Below are positions 26,217-36,373 of a DNA stretch of 64,000 nucleotides, one piece after another. Under the pieces are notes generated by a model. The model was not told where the DNA came from. It searched no databases and saw only the letters and a list, made by a program, of their open reading frames with translations. Every line of letters starts with the position of its first letter. The first letter of the stretch is position 1. Source of the DNA: Eutypa lata (Eukaryota > Ascomycota > Sordariomycetes > Xylariales > Diatrypaceae); assembly GCA_022661535.1 (NCBI GenBank), contig JAKULF010000005.1, forward strand, positions 2,418,001 to 2,482,000, in the 5' to 3' direction. The position numbers and the translations under genes were made by a program.

Positions 26217-27290
26217 TTACTCAAAGAATTTCAAACTCCAGCCAGTGTTGCTGTTTTCTCCGGGTACGTTCTGTCGAGTGTAGGCGATATTTCCCCACCA
26301 AAGGAATGAACCCGTGTACCAGAGCCTATTACCCCAGTTATAGGTGGTACCTTTCGGGACGGCATGGTACATCAATGGGAAACTGGAGCCAGCGGGCGGG
26401 CTCGTGTTGATATCGCCGTTGAGGAGCACGAAGGTGTGGTGGCCCGGGCCGTTGGCATACAGCGTCGCGTCCCAGCCGGACATCATGTTCGCCTGGTTGG
26501 AGCCGAAGAGACAGCCGTTCGACTTGTACCAGTCCCACACGTACGTGGGGTCTCCGCCAGCCCGAAGTCTGATATCGGCCAAACAGTACTGCTCACTCCA
26601 GCTGCCGTTGGAAGAGTACACGATGTGCAGCTGTCCGTTCGGGTCCTTGATCGGCTGAGGCCCCTCGTTGATGAACGGATTGCCGACAGTGCGCTCCCAC
26701 GACTCGCGGGGCTGGGAGATGACGAAGCGGGCGCCCGTCGGTTGCGTGGGGCTGCTCATCCGGCAGAGGTAGATGTTCTGCTCGATGTTGGTGTCGCCCT
26801 CCCAGCCGGACCAGACGAACCACCGCTGGTCGTTGAAGGTGAACATGGTGCCGTCGATCGCCCATTTGTTGTCCGGCAGGGCCAGCTGGGTCTCGGCTCC
26901 GTAACCCGTAGCGGGAGCGTCGGAACTAATGACGTACATGCGATGCGCGGTGCCGGCTCCGGCGGAGAAGTAGATGTAGAACCGGTTGCCGTCCATGACG
27001 ATATCCGGGGCCCAGACTTCGCCGTGGCCCTGTGTGTCGGTCCATGCCTGCTGTGCCGGCGCGGCGGCTAGACCGTCCGGAGATGAAGCTTGTCTCACGA
27101 CGATGCCGTTATTCCCGGTCTGGACGGAGTAGTAGATGCTGCCGACCCGCAGGACGCTCGGATCCGACGCCTTCATGCCGGTCGAGCCGGCCGAGGCTTG
27201 GTCCGCGAAGATACCCAAGACGATGGCCATCATCAGGGTGACGGCCGTGGCGACGACGCGCCCAAAGGACCTGGTGGCTTTTCTAGCCAT
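26217..27290 (-). CDS. Secreted glycoside hydrolase family 43 (arabinanase/arabinofuranosidase-like), probable bacterial origin
   Basis: A single-exon gene of 357 residues. The first ATG is at 27290 (MARKATRSF); upstream in-frame codons lack ATG. Residues 1-34 form a signal peptide with two Arg-rich segments, a hydrophobic core (VVATAVTLMMAIVLGIF) and an A-x-A cleavage site (ASA). The rest is a five-bladed-propeller GH43 domain. The three acidic residues of that family are placed as expected: Asp43 in SDPSVL (base), Asp146 in AIDGT (pKa modulator) and Glu209 in NEGPQ (acid). His284/285 in GPGHH fits the conserved active-site His. From family knowledge such enzymes cut alpha-1,5-arabinan or release arabinose from plant cell walls, outside the cell. 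The gene is intronless, GC-rich with C/G at third positions, and its signal peptide looks like that of Streptomyces secreted enzymes. It lies 370 bases from a RIP block. Exact substrate and subfamily are not resolved. Confidence 0.88.
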   Translation of the reverse strand: MARKATRSFGRVVATAVTLMMAIVLGIFADQASAGSTGMKASDPSVLRVGSIYYSVQTGNNGIVVRQASSPDGLAAAPAQQAWTDTQGHGEVWAPDIVMDGNRFYIYFSAGAGTAHRMYVISSDAPATGYGAETQLALPDNKWAIDGTMFTFNDQRWFVWSGWEGDTNIEQNIYLCRMSSPTQPTGARFVISQPRESWERTVGNPFINEGPQPIKDPNGQLHIVYSSNGSWSEQYCLADIRLRAGGDPTYVWDWYKSNGCLFGSNQANMMSGWDATLYANGPGHHTFVLLNGDINTSPPAGSSFPLMYHAVPKGTTYNWGNRLWYTGSFLWWGNIAYTRQNVPGENSNTGWSLKFFE

Positions 27291-30200
27291 TGCTAACCGT
27301 CTTCGCAAAGAGCTAGTAGGAAATTGATGCTGCAAACTATCACAAGCCCAGAGAATATATATTGAATTTATATCCTTCAGAACTATCTACCCATATCATC
27401 CTTTGAAGCGACTCCAGAGAATACTTATATTAAGCCAGAGAGCTTCCATTATGGGGCATTATAATGCATAAAGCTACGTTGCAGAGCTTGGATGGCACCC
27501 GAACTTGGCCTGTCATCGAAAGACATGCCTAACCTCCACTAGAACGAACCCGAGAGACTACAATTATCGTATGGTTGTTTGCAGTCCTTAGAGGGTAAGT
27601 GACTTCTAGGCGTGAATGGTGGTAGGTACTTACGTAGACTTATTGCGTCGATCCGGTTATATGAACCGGATCGACACAATAAGTCCACGCGGGTATCTTT
27701 CAACAGTTGGACCCCGATACTCGGAACGCCGGCCTGATCATAAGCTGCACCTAGTCAGAAGACACCTGAACTCGACTTTACTCTTCGATGCAAAGTTAAG
27801 TAACCTGCCCTGATAGGTTAGGCGTGGCACCCAAATAAGGATCCTTTTTGCTGACATGCTTCAAGATTGTGGGGCTGCCATGGGTCTAGAACGAGCCATA
27901 TTACATTTCGGAGGATTCCTTAATGGACATAACTGTTAGCCAGCTGGGCGTGTTTAGTAAGCCATTTATTAAAGGGATCTCACTGTATAGCCCTGTCGGG
28001 CTGTTCAGGCTGAAATAGGAATGTTAAGCACGGCAACAACATTTTAATTCGGTGTAATATGGCAAGATTACAGCCTTAAGAGCAGAAATCCGGATTTGAC
28101 AATGACCACCGATTAAATTTGTAGCCCGGCATGACAGTAATCAACGAGGGTCTCAAGGCGCTGGCTTCCTACTCTGGCTATTGCCAACGCATGCTACTTA
28201 CTACTGAGAGACGGTAGATTCCGTACTTCAAAAAATTCAAAATTCAATATCCGACGACGACAGAGCTCATGCAAAGCAATGCATCGAAAAGAGTAACTAT
28301 GCCCCGACTCAATGCGAAAAGAGAAAGTGGTAATTTTTGATGTCGCGATGACAGAACCACTTTGGGGCTTTGCATTCGGTCTGTCTTAAGGATGATTAAG
28401 ACAGTACGCCGTCAACTTGCTCTTGACAAGTTCGCACCTTACCTAATGTACCAAGTAAACTACTTGGATTTGGATATTGTGCGAATCAACGCTCTAGCAA
28501 TGCAGTTTCATCTTAAGCGGCAAGTCCCGGTTGTGAGGGAATACCCAAAGTAATATAGAACTGCAAATATATAGCAACTTACATTGCTAAGCAGGAAGAG
28601 GGGTGAACAGGAAGGGTCCACGGCAAGTATGGCACAGCTGAGACTAAAGATGCTTATCAGGAGAGGGCAGTATTGAGAAGCAAACCTTCAGGCGCTTGGT
28701 GCTTTACAGGCTAGACTATCTCGTGGGTTTCTTGCTCCAGGTCTACGGGTGTCATCGATGACATTGTGATGTAGAACTCCATGTATAAGGATTTCTAAGG
28801 ACTGCGAACCTAAGCCAGTCACAACACCAAAGGGTTGAATACTAGACAACAGTAACTAAGCCTTGCTCTAATACTATAAATACGAAACATAATGATCCCC
28901 TATCAGAGGCATGTAAATTACTGATGGCCTAGACCTAGGATCTTTAGGACATAGGAAGCGTGAAATCAGTGATTCCAAGCTCTAGGACTACTTAATTTAC
29001 ACCACGCATTTCGTTCTCAATTGACGACTTCGAAATTTAAATTGAAACTAGGAGCTATCAGAACTGTCACGACAAGCTCAACAGAAGAAGACGATGTCTT
29101 CCGACTCGACAACTTGTCATGCAGTCGTACTCGTTTTTTGAAAGTTAAATGCTTCCGACTCGGTGAGGCTTAAGCAATCCGGTTGCTTAACAATCAATTC
29201 CATATTTTCATGTAAGATTGAGGGTTCTCTTTATATTACCTTTTCCATAGCCGACCTTCTTTTTTCCGGGGATTCGCTAACATAAACTTAGCTTTCCTTA
29301 GGGGGGGCGCGGGGGGGTGGTTACCAAAAGTTTAAGGGGAGTTAGTCATATTGTGCAGAAAATGAAACCGAACCTCTATCCACCCCATTCTAGCCTCTCA
29401 CATACCTATGGTCCATGGCGGGATACATGTCAGTGTGATATCCTAGCTAATCCCACGTGCACCTCAACATAATGAGGCATTTCCCTCTTTGTCAAGTCTT
29501 CATTATTATTTCTTCTTTACATCAAACGTGACCATAATGTCATCTAGAAACTTTAGTGAATGGGAAATCATGTCTAAATGTAGTACTACCAGTTTATGGG
29601 CGGGTGCATGACGCTCGACGAACCCTGTCTTGTATAATTGGAGAGATCTGGATTAAGATCTGGCTCGGTATATGCTCAGAAATTCGCGATCGAGTTAATT
29701 GGGCCCGATATTGCTCGATTTTAACAAATATATCGGAGCCTGAGCTTGACTTGGACATTAGAGTCAAGGTTCAGATCTTCTGATCGATTTAAAGTCCGGA
29801 CAGGTTGGTCCTGGATTTGAGCAGACTGTCGTTTTCGATACGTGTATCGTTCAGTTCAAGCAGCTGCCAAACTAGGCGACAACTCTTCTGGTTTCAGTTA
29901 TTATGCCTCAAATCCATTCATTGGAGGCCTGGGCAAGCATAACACGATCAAAGCTATTAACTGCCAGCGTAAGTTATCATTTTCCAGTACAAAATATAGA
30001 GGGGACGGTTAGGACGTCTCCAGTTGATTGGGAAATAGTCTCCAGGTAGTTAGACATAAAGTCTTCGGCCATTAAAGATAACGTTCACAACAAGGCCAAG
30101 AGCGATAGCACATTTTCCATGTTACGAAACTCTCATTCTAATAACACAATGGAAGGTGGTATGGCCATTGGCTTCTGCCGGACCCCAGTCGATGAACCCC

Positions 30201-32004
30201 TATTGGTAGCGTCCCTAGGGGGTTAAATAAGAATGTATACTGGCCCTACGTTCATGTATAAGAACAATGTCCTCAATATGTTTCTTACAATCCTAGCTCA
30301 GTTATGACAAGGATGCCAAGGCTTGGAACTAAGGTTCTGTTCAACTAATAATTTTCTTTGGTCCTAAGGTCCATGAAGTCTTTCTATCTGCTCTGTACGA
30401 CCTGTAGGGTCGTCTACTACTTACCTAGGTATATACAAAAGAAAGGTAGGTAGGTATTTGTGATATCCTTCTGCCGTCCTAGCCGCTAATAATAGTTGTT
30501 GGCTCTTAATAAGCATCTATGCATTACTGCGATCATCGTCTGACCTGCAAGTGTTGATGTGTTGGTATGTTGGCTGTCTCTGCAGATATCCTGCAGCTAA
30601 CAACTCTTGGCTTCGTTCCTTGTGTGACGTTAATGCGGTAAGCATTACCATCGTATCCCAACATATCGACTCGACATTATGGATTTTTTTTAGTTCTCAA
30701 TAATTGATCTGGAAGTTCAATAGTCTCATCAGACGGTAACATATTTTCCACTTGGTCCTAGACTTATTTACGTATAAACATCAGGTACTGTAGACATCAG
30801 GATGCTAGCCTATCTCATTTGCTTCTTGATTCCATGTTTCGAGCTCTGATGGAACTGCGATATACCGGATAGAAGAGCTCAAACCACCCAAGAGGTCTTC
30901 GAGTCTATATTTCCCAAGTGAAATGGGTCATATATCCATTGACAAGTTGGAAATACAAGAGCTCCCATCCATAATTCCCTCCCGGAGGCATGGTACTTCT
31001 CTGGCTATGGGGGAGGACACTATGCTTCAAGAGGAAGATATATCTGATTCTCGGTAATAACCCGGAGTAACACAATAATAAAATATATTTCTCTAGTTAG
31101 CTGCTGCTTGCTTCCGGACTCCCCTGGTCATAATTACCTCCAAGTGTTCAACCACCTCAGTCTCATCACATTTACCAAGGGGTGAAATGGAATATCGATC
31201 TTAGAATTTAGACAAGTTGCGTCAAGCAATATTATTGGAGACTAGGTACTGCAAAGGAAGATTTTGGCTGTCAGTGGTCCGTTTAAAAAACTACTACCTC
31301 AGTTCGCACTACGGAATATAGGGGTGGTCGAATTTCTGGACCACTGGAAATACGAAATTGGGGGGCATTTCAACCAAGCCGTAGGTCAGATCACTGGGTT
31401 GGTTTTAGATCATGGCCGAATACTCGTTCTAGGACTGGAGTCCAGTGTCTCACTGAGACACAGGGCTACAAGACACGGGTGCGACCTGTTCGAAGCGTAC
31501 AATGCTGAAGAGAGTTGGGCGCTAATGCGGTACCACCGTTCTTACCGAATTCCATAAGAAGCACCTCTATAATACCTCTAGTCGAACTAACTAAAGCGAG
31601 TGCATAGTCGCAGCATGCATGGCACCATCTCTTGGTGGGGGGCCTTGTAGCATTGCATTACATGTGAAAGACTGAAATTACGTAAGGAATATGTAGAGCC
31701 TCTTCAAGCCAGAGGTATCACTCATGTCACACGAAATTACCAGAATCGGCCCGGAGATATGACGGTCCCAATGATTAGGTAAACCAGTAAGGACCAAGCA
31801 AAGTCAAAAGATCTGCTAAAATGTCGTAGATGGTATATATATTACTGCTACAATCCAATATATACATGAATAGGCCAACTTGCTCCAGAGCACCCATATC
31901 GTCTCCACTCGTTAAAGATTCATTCAACACTGCCTACATAAGACGTAACTTAGATATTCTCGCATCTTCTAGACACGAGAAAGCCCCTCGTCTGCGATTC
32001 TACT
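27291..32004. other. Long intergenic region, no convincing gene
   Basis: Only short random-looking frames occur. The longest, 31264-31557, has no ATG start and no recognised family. Notable features are a strong hairpin at 27634-27688, a G-rich tract near 29300-29318 (GGGGGGGCGCGGGGGGG), and a small palindrome GTGTCTCACTGAGACAC near 31446-31462. The TACC/GGTA tetranucleotides typical of this genome recur at 30420-30460. Confidence 0.5.
27634..27688. repeat. Near-perfect hairpin, 25-bp arms, 5-base loop
   Basis: Arms 27634-27658 and 27664-27688 are complementary except at two positions, both of which could form G-U pairs in RNA of one strand. The loop is ATATG. It is the strongest short foldback in the non-repeat part of the window. 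It could be a transposon footprint, a small-RNA precursor or a replication-prone palindrome. Confidence 0.8.
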
Positions 32005-33331
32005 TTACGTCGCCTTAGCAGCGAAACCCAGCTTCGGCGTGGCGCCGCCATTGAAGACGACGTAGGAAGCCTTGAGCGCGACGTCGCCGAAGATGTTGAT
32101 GCCGATGCCGGCGCTCGACTGCAGGCCGCCGTAGCAGGTATCGGGGTCGTCCTCGCTCGCGGCGGCGTAGTTGATGAGGTCGCCGGGGACGACGACGTCG
32201 GTGCCCTCCACGGTGTACGCGAAGTCGGGCAGGTCGGCGCTGCAGGGGAAGACCCAGCCGCCGAGGGAGTTGGAGTTCTGGGCGCCCGTCACCGTGCCGT
32301 AGTACGCCTTGACGACGCTGTCCGGCAGCATGAGCAGCGTCGTGCCCGTGTCCGCGATGCCGTCCAGCTTCGTGTTGTGCGCCGCCGAGCCCACCTTGAA
32401 CCCGGACGCCGTGAACTCCCAGAAGCCCTGCGACGAGTCCACCGACGTGTACGTGATGTCGCCCGTGAACTTGCTGGTGTCCGTGAACCCGAAGTCGTAG
32501 GAGCCGGCTGCATGGGTAACGAGTTAGCTTCTTCTTCTTCTTCATTTATTTTTCTTGGTTACCATGTGACGTGAGAAAGAGGAACTTACGCGCATCGTGC
32601 TTCAGATCCGCCGCGAACAACGGGGCGCTCAGCGAGCTCTTGACATTATCGAAGAACGTCTTCTGAGCCGTGGGAGTGACGGTGTTGATACTGCTGAACG
32701 CAAGACCCACCAGACCATCGTTGTTGGTATCCTCGGTGAACTGCTCCGAGATCTTGCTAGCAGTCTCGACAGCCTGGGCGTCGAACTCGACGCCACCAAT
32801 CGTGACCTTGTCCGTGAAGACATTGCCGGAGGCGCCGGACCCATCACCGTACGAGATGTCCCACGTGGCGCCCGACAGCTTCTTCGAGGTGCTGCTGCTA
32901 GCGGCGGTGTAAACGCTGTGGCCCGTCTGCAGGGTCTTCGACAGCTGGCTGCTGAAGACCCACAGGTCCGATGACCCCGTGTCGAAGTCCAGGTTGAGCG
33001 TCTGGGCCGGCGTGCCGATGCTGACGGGCGTCAGGTACTCGAGGTCGTCGGGCTCGGGCGTGGTCTTGGCGCTGCCCTGCTCGGAGCCGGCGCGGCGGGC
33101 CAGAGTGGCGTTTTGGAGGGACAGCGCGGTCATCACGCTCTCCGGCACCGCCTTGCCGAACTTCCGGTGGGCCTTGGCCGCGGCGAGCGCACCGTTCCGG
33201 ACGTAGTGCACGTTGCGGACCTGGTTCACGGTGAAGCTGTGGCCGTTCTCCCTGGCGGCGATGGGCGAACCGGCGCCGAGGGAGGAGAAAGCCGCTGTGG
33301 CCAGGAGGACAGTTTGCGAGAGGGACGGCAT
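32005..33331 (-). CDS. Secreted pepsin-family aspartic protease (endothiapepsin/aspergillopepsin-like)
   Basis: Two exons, 33331-32590 and 32507-32005, flank an 82-nt intron (GTAAGT donor, TGCAG acceptor). They encode 414 residues. Splicing restores the family sequence LKHDAPGSYDFGF exactly at the junction. Residues 1-22 form a signal peptide. Residues about 23-80 form a basic propeptide ending near LARR. The mature enzyme follows, with catalytic Asp117 in FDTGSSDLW, the flap Tyr in SYGDGS and catalytic Asp300 in ADTGTTLL. A disulfide pair is expected between the Cys residues of FPCSAD and DTCYGG. Length and layout are normal for fungal A1 peptidases. From family knowledge it is secreted as a zymogen that activates itself at acid pH and digests extracellular protein. 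Many alternate frames are open here because of the high third-position GC. Confidence 0.95.
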
Positions 33332-33521
33332 GATGATGATGACGGTAGTGAAAGTTTATATTCTGTGTCTGTCTCTAGGACAACACTGGCAAGAAAAGAA
33401 TGAAAGGGTAGTTAGTAGGTAGGCAGTGATGAACAACCCCGTTGTGAAGGTGAAGGTATGAGCTGGAGGACACGGGCAGTAGGGTAGATCATTGGCGGTC
33501 AGTCGGGGGAGATGATCATAT

Positions 33522-33540
33522 TTATAAAGAGCCAGCGATG
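33522..33540 (-). promoter_or_regulatory. TATA-like element upstream of the aspartic protease
   Basis: On the minus strand TTTATAAATATG lies about 200 bases upstream of the protease ATG, in an otherwise GC-balanced region. The distance leaves a 5' leader of about 170 bases, which is acceptable for fungi. Sequence match only. Confidence 0.35.
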
Positions 33541-36373
33541 AGACGCATCATCACTTTATAGGTAGGTAAGTGTGCCGTCTAGCTGGGGGAAATGAGATAA
33601 AGGACCTCCACGATCGCATCATGCGTTTTGCGATATCTAACACGGCCAATTACTCAGGGAATTCCCAGCAGCCAACCAACTAGACCAGGGACCACCTTCT
33701 CGACTTGGGCTCTAACACCCGCCCCCTCGCAGCTATATCTCAGAGCAGGAAGCCTATCACGGCTCTTGCCCGTGGCCTCCCCCATAATAACTAGGCCTCC
33801 TGTTACCGTGCCTGGCCTAGTAGACGGAGGCGTGTGGGGAGAACTGGGATGGGGGGCGCGCGAGAACACGACGTTCCATCGAAACCCCCGAAGCTGCATA
33901 GTTTGACATTTTCCTATGTAGGTCAAGTTCCTACCTAGCATGTAGGTCGAAATTCACATGTTCATTAGCCGCAGAGAGATGATCTCTTAGCATGACGAAG
34001 GTCCAGCTGGCTCGTGCCACCCATCTGCACATCTGATCTACATATGTATCTATCCCTTCATGCATCTGGATATCTGGGCCCAATGGGAAGTTAACAATAG
34101 CGAGGCAAAGCTTGTTTTCGATCTTTTTTTTTTCCATCATGCTGGCTTCGTCACACAGACCCGAGAACGGGAGGCAAGGGGGAAGGAAGGATCTGGGCAA
34201 AGCTTAGCATCGAGACAAGCTTTCTTGGGTTACCATGTCTGCAGGTCGGGGGATCTTGGCGATTGCTTGTTTTGAGACGTTTCGTTTTCTGACAGCAGCT
34301 AGGGCAGTGTGGACCAAGTTGCGTCCCAGAAGCGCAAAAGAAGCCGATCACCGCTAGCCGGTTATAGGAAAGAGGCCGGCCGTACTGACTACATTCGTAC
34401 GTACGGATTGGGCGTTGTGTGCATACATACATATGTAGATAGGCCGAGGCAATTTACCATGTATTTACGTAGAAACTGCACAAAAAAACTGACAGGTTGG
34501 AAGCTCAACAACTATGTAACTAGTTACCTGTTACTTACTGATCGTCGCGACGAACATGACACTAAAATTCATGCTATGGGGAGGTTTGAATGCTGCTATT
34601 GGGTAGGTGGCAGGGTGGGCGGCTATGCCAATAGTAACTAGTAACTGACTAGCAGTAGTGATCGGTACCTGAATAGGCAGCTTGACACGACTGCCGGCCA
34701 CCACTGACCGTCTTGATAGCGAGCTGTCATGACTTTTTGCAGAGACGATCGCTGATAAAGACCAACTTTCAACCTCCGAACCTGTGGGGGGGGCGAGGTT
34801 GAATGAATTTACAAATCACAGCCCGGAAACTCCGTATTACACGATAGATAATCTGGAAGGCAATATAACTGACCCGTCAATTGAAATATTGCACGCCCAA
34901 TCAAGACTTCGACATATCGATCACACCTTCAGATTGCAGCCTTTCGCAATAGCATGATCAACCAACAAAACACCACCTTTTGGGGGCTCAAAAGTAAGGG
35001 TCATTACACTATGCCTGTATGCCCAGGCTGTGGGGAAAATGTATCAGATCTAAACAGGCATTGCCCCCACGTATATTTAGCTGAATAAGAGGATGATCAA
35101 CGCCGCCTATCGGATCACGCAGACAACGGTCTCCACCAATGGGCAGAAACATCGTACTTTTTACAACCAGGCAACGTACGTAGATCTCAAACAGGCGTTT
35201 CAATAGTAGTCCGGGCCCTTGACGCTCATTACTTAGCTACCTACCTACCTACCTACCTAAAATACCTGCCCAACACCCATTTTGAAGGGGGGGAGGACAC
35301 AAGCAGACACCTCATATTCCCGTTGTTACTACGCGAAGATTCCATCGTTTCAATTTGAAGGCATCTCCAGGGGCTTTAGTGGCATGTAGTAACTAAACGT
35401 GTTGCGGATTGAGCCTCGCCAGGCGTGGTTACGTACGACACAACGGCACAAACGGCACAGCATACAATATGTAGTTTTACAAAACCTGTGTCTGTTTTCT
35501 TCCTGTTGTTACTTGTTGTTGTCGTCGTCACCGTTCTGGTTACGACGCAGCGGGCGTTGAGTCAGGTAGGTATCAGGTTTCGTCGACGAGGGCGCCCTTC
35601 GCATTAGTTACATACTAGTAGAATTGTCGACACCAAATTGACCGCGTCAGCAGCAGTCTCACGATCACGAATGAGACAGACAGAGAGCGAATGATTCCAT
35701 GGATACGCAAAACTGATAAAAATATGAATTATTTATTATTTATTATTTGATCATGTTTCTACATACGCATAATATTGCTATTCACCGGATAGGTCAACAA
35801 TGCGCTATGTCCTACCCAAGTAGTCTACCTATTTGCCGTCACGCAATTTTAGAGCTAGCATCGTAGAAATGATTCCAAAGCTGCAAAATGCACTTTTGAT
35901 ATCATATGATCGCCGTTGATATGACCGAAGAAGACTATACTACGTATCTGCACACTTGTTAGCGCTAAGTATATGTCGCTCATAGTTAGATAGAATCAAC
36001 TTTCGAACTCGTATTCTGAGTGCAGTATGAATGTGGTGTCGTATCTACTCACGCTAAACTACCGAGGCACTACAGGTAGATAGGTGGTTATAACCATGAC
36101 CTAGCCTCTAGCTAGTAATAGCAGCAGCCAGCAGCATATAATATACCGATATACTATATACACCTTCCCAACTCTCGCTAGTCAGTCCCGGACATGTTTC
36201 TTTGTTCTTCCACTTATCAATCAATCAATCATCAACTCTAATAAGGCTTAGAGAGTCTAAGCCCGCGTACCCTCCCTCGGCCGGACCCGACCCGACCCTG
36301 GCTACCAAAACAACGCTCTCATGAAACAGGCCTGCTAATCCTCCTCCCATTCCTTCCATCCCAGCCTCCCAGC
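33541..36373. other. Intergenic region between protease and phosphatase genes
   Basis: No gene recognised. A (CTAC)n microsatellite of about 23 bases lies at 35237-35259, and CATACATA/CGTACGTA-type short repeats occur near 34395-34435. The 3' flank of the phosphatase gene (36180-36370) is CT-rich. Several short frames are open on both strands, but none has a domain, splice signals or coding bias. Confidence 0.5.

Noticed and set aside
26364..27071. 235-codon plus-strand frame opposite the GH43 gene
   Set aside because: A consequence of high third-position GC on the opposite strand; no domain.
31264..31557. 97-codon plus-strand frame
   Set aside because: Starts at TTG, no ATG, no family and no intron signals linking it to other exons.
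32015..32545. 176-codon His/Arg-rich frame in the protease exon 2
   Set aside because: Out-of-frame reading of the protease; the spliced frame has the second catalytic Asp and full family match.
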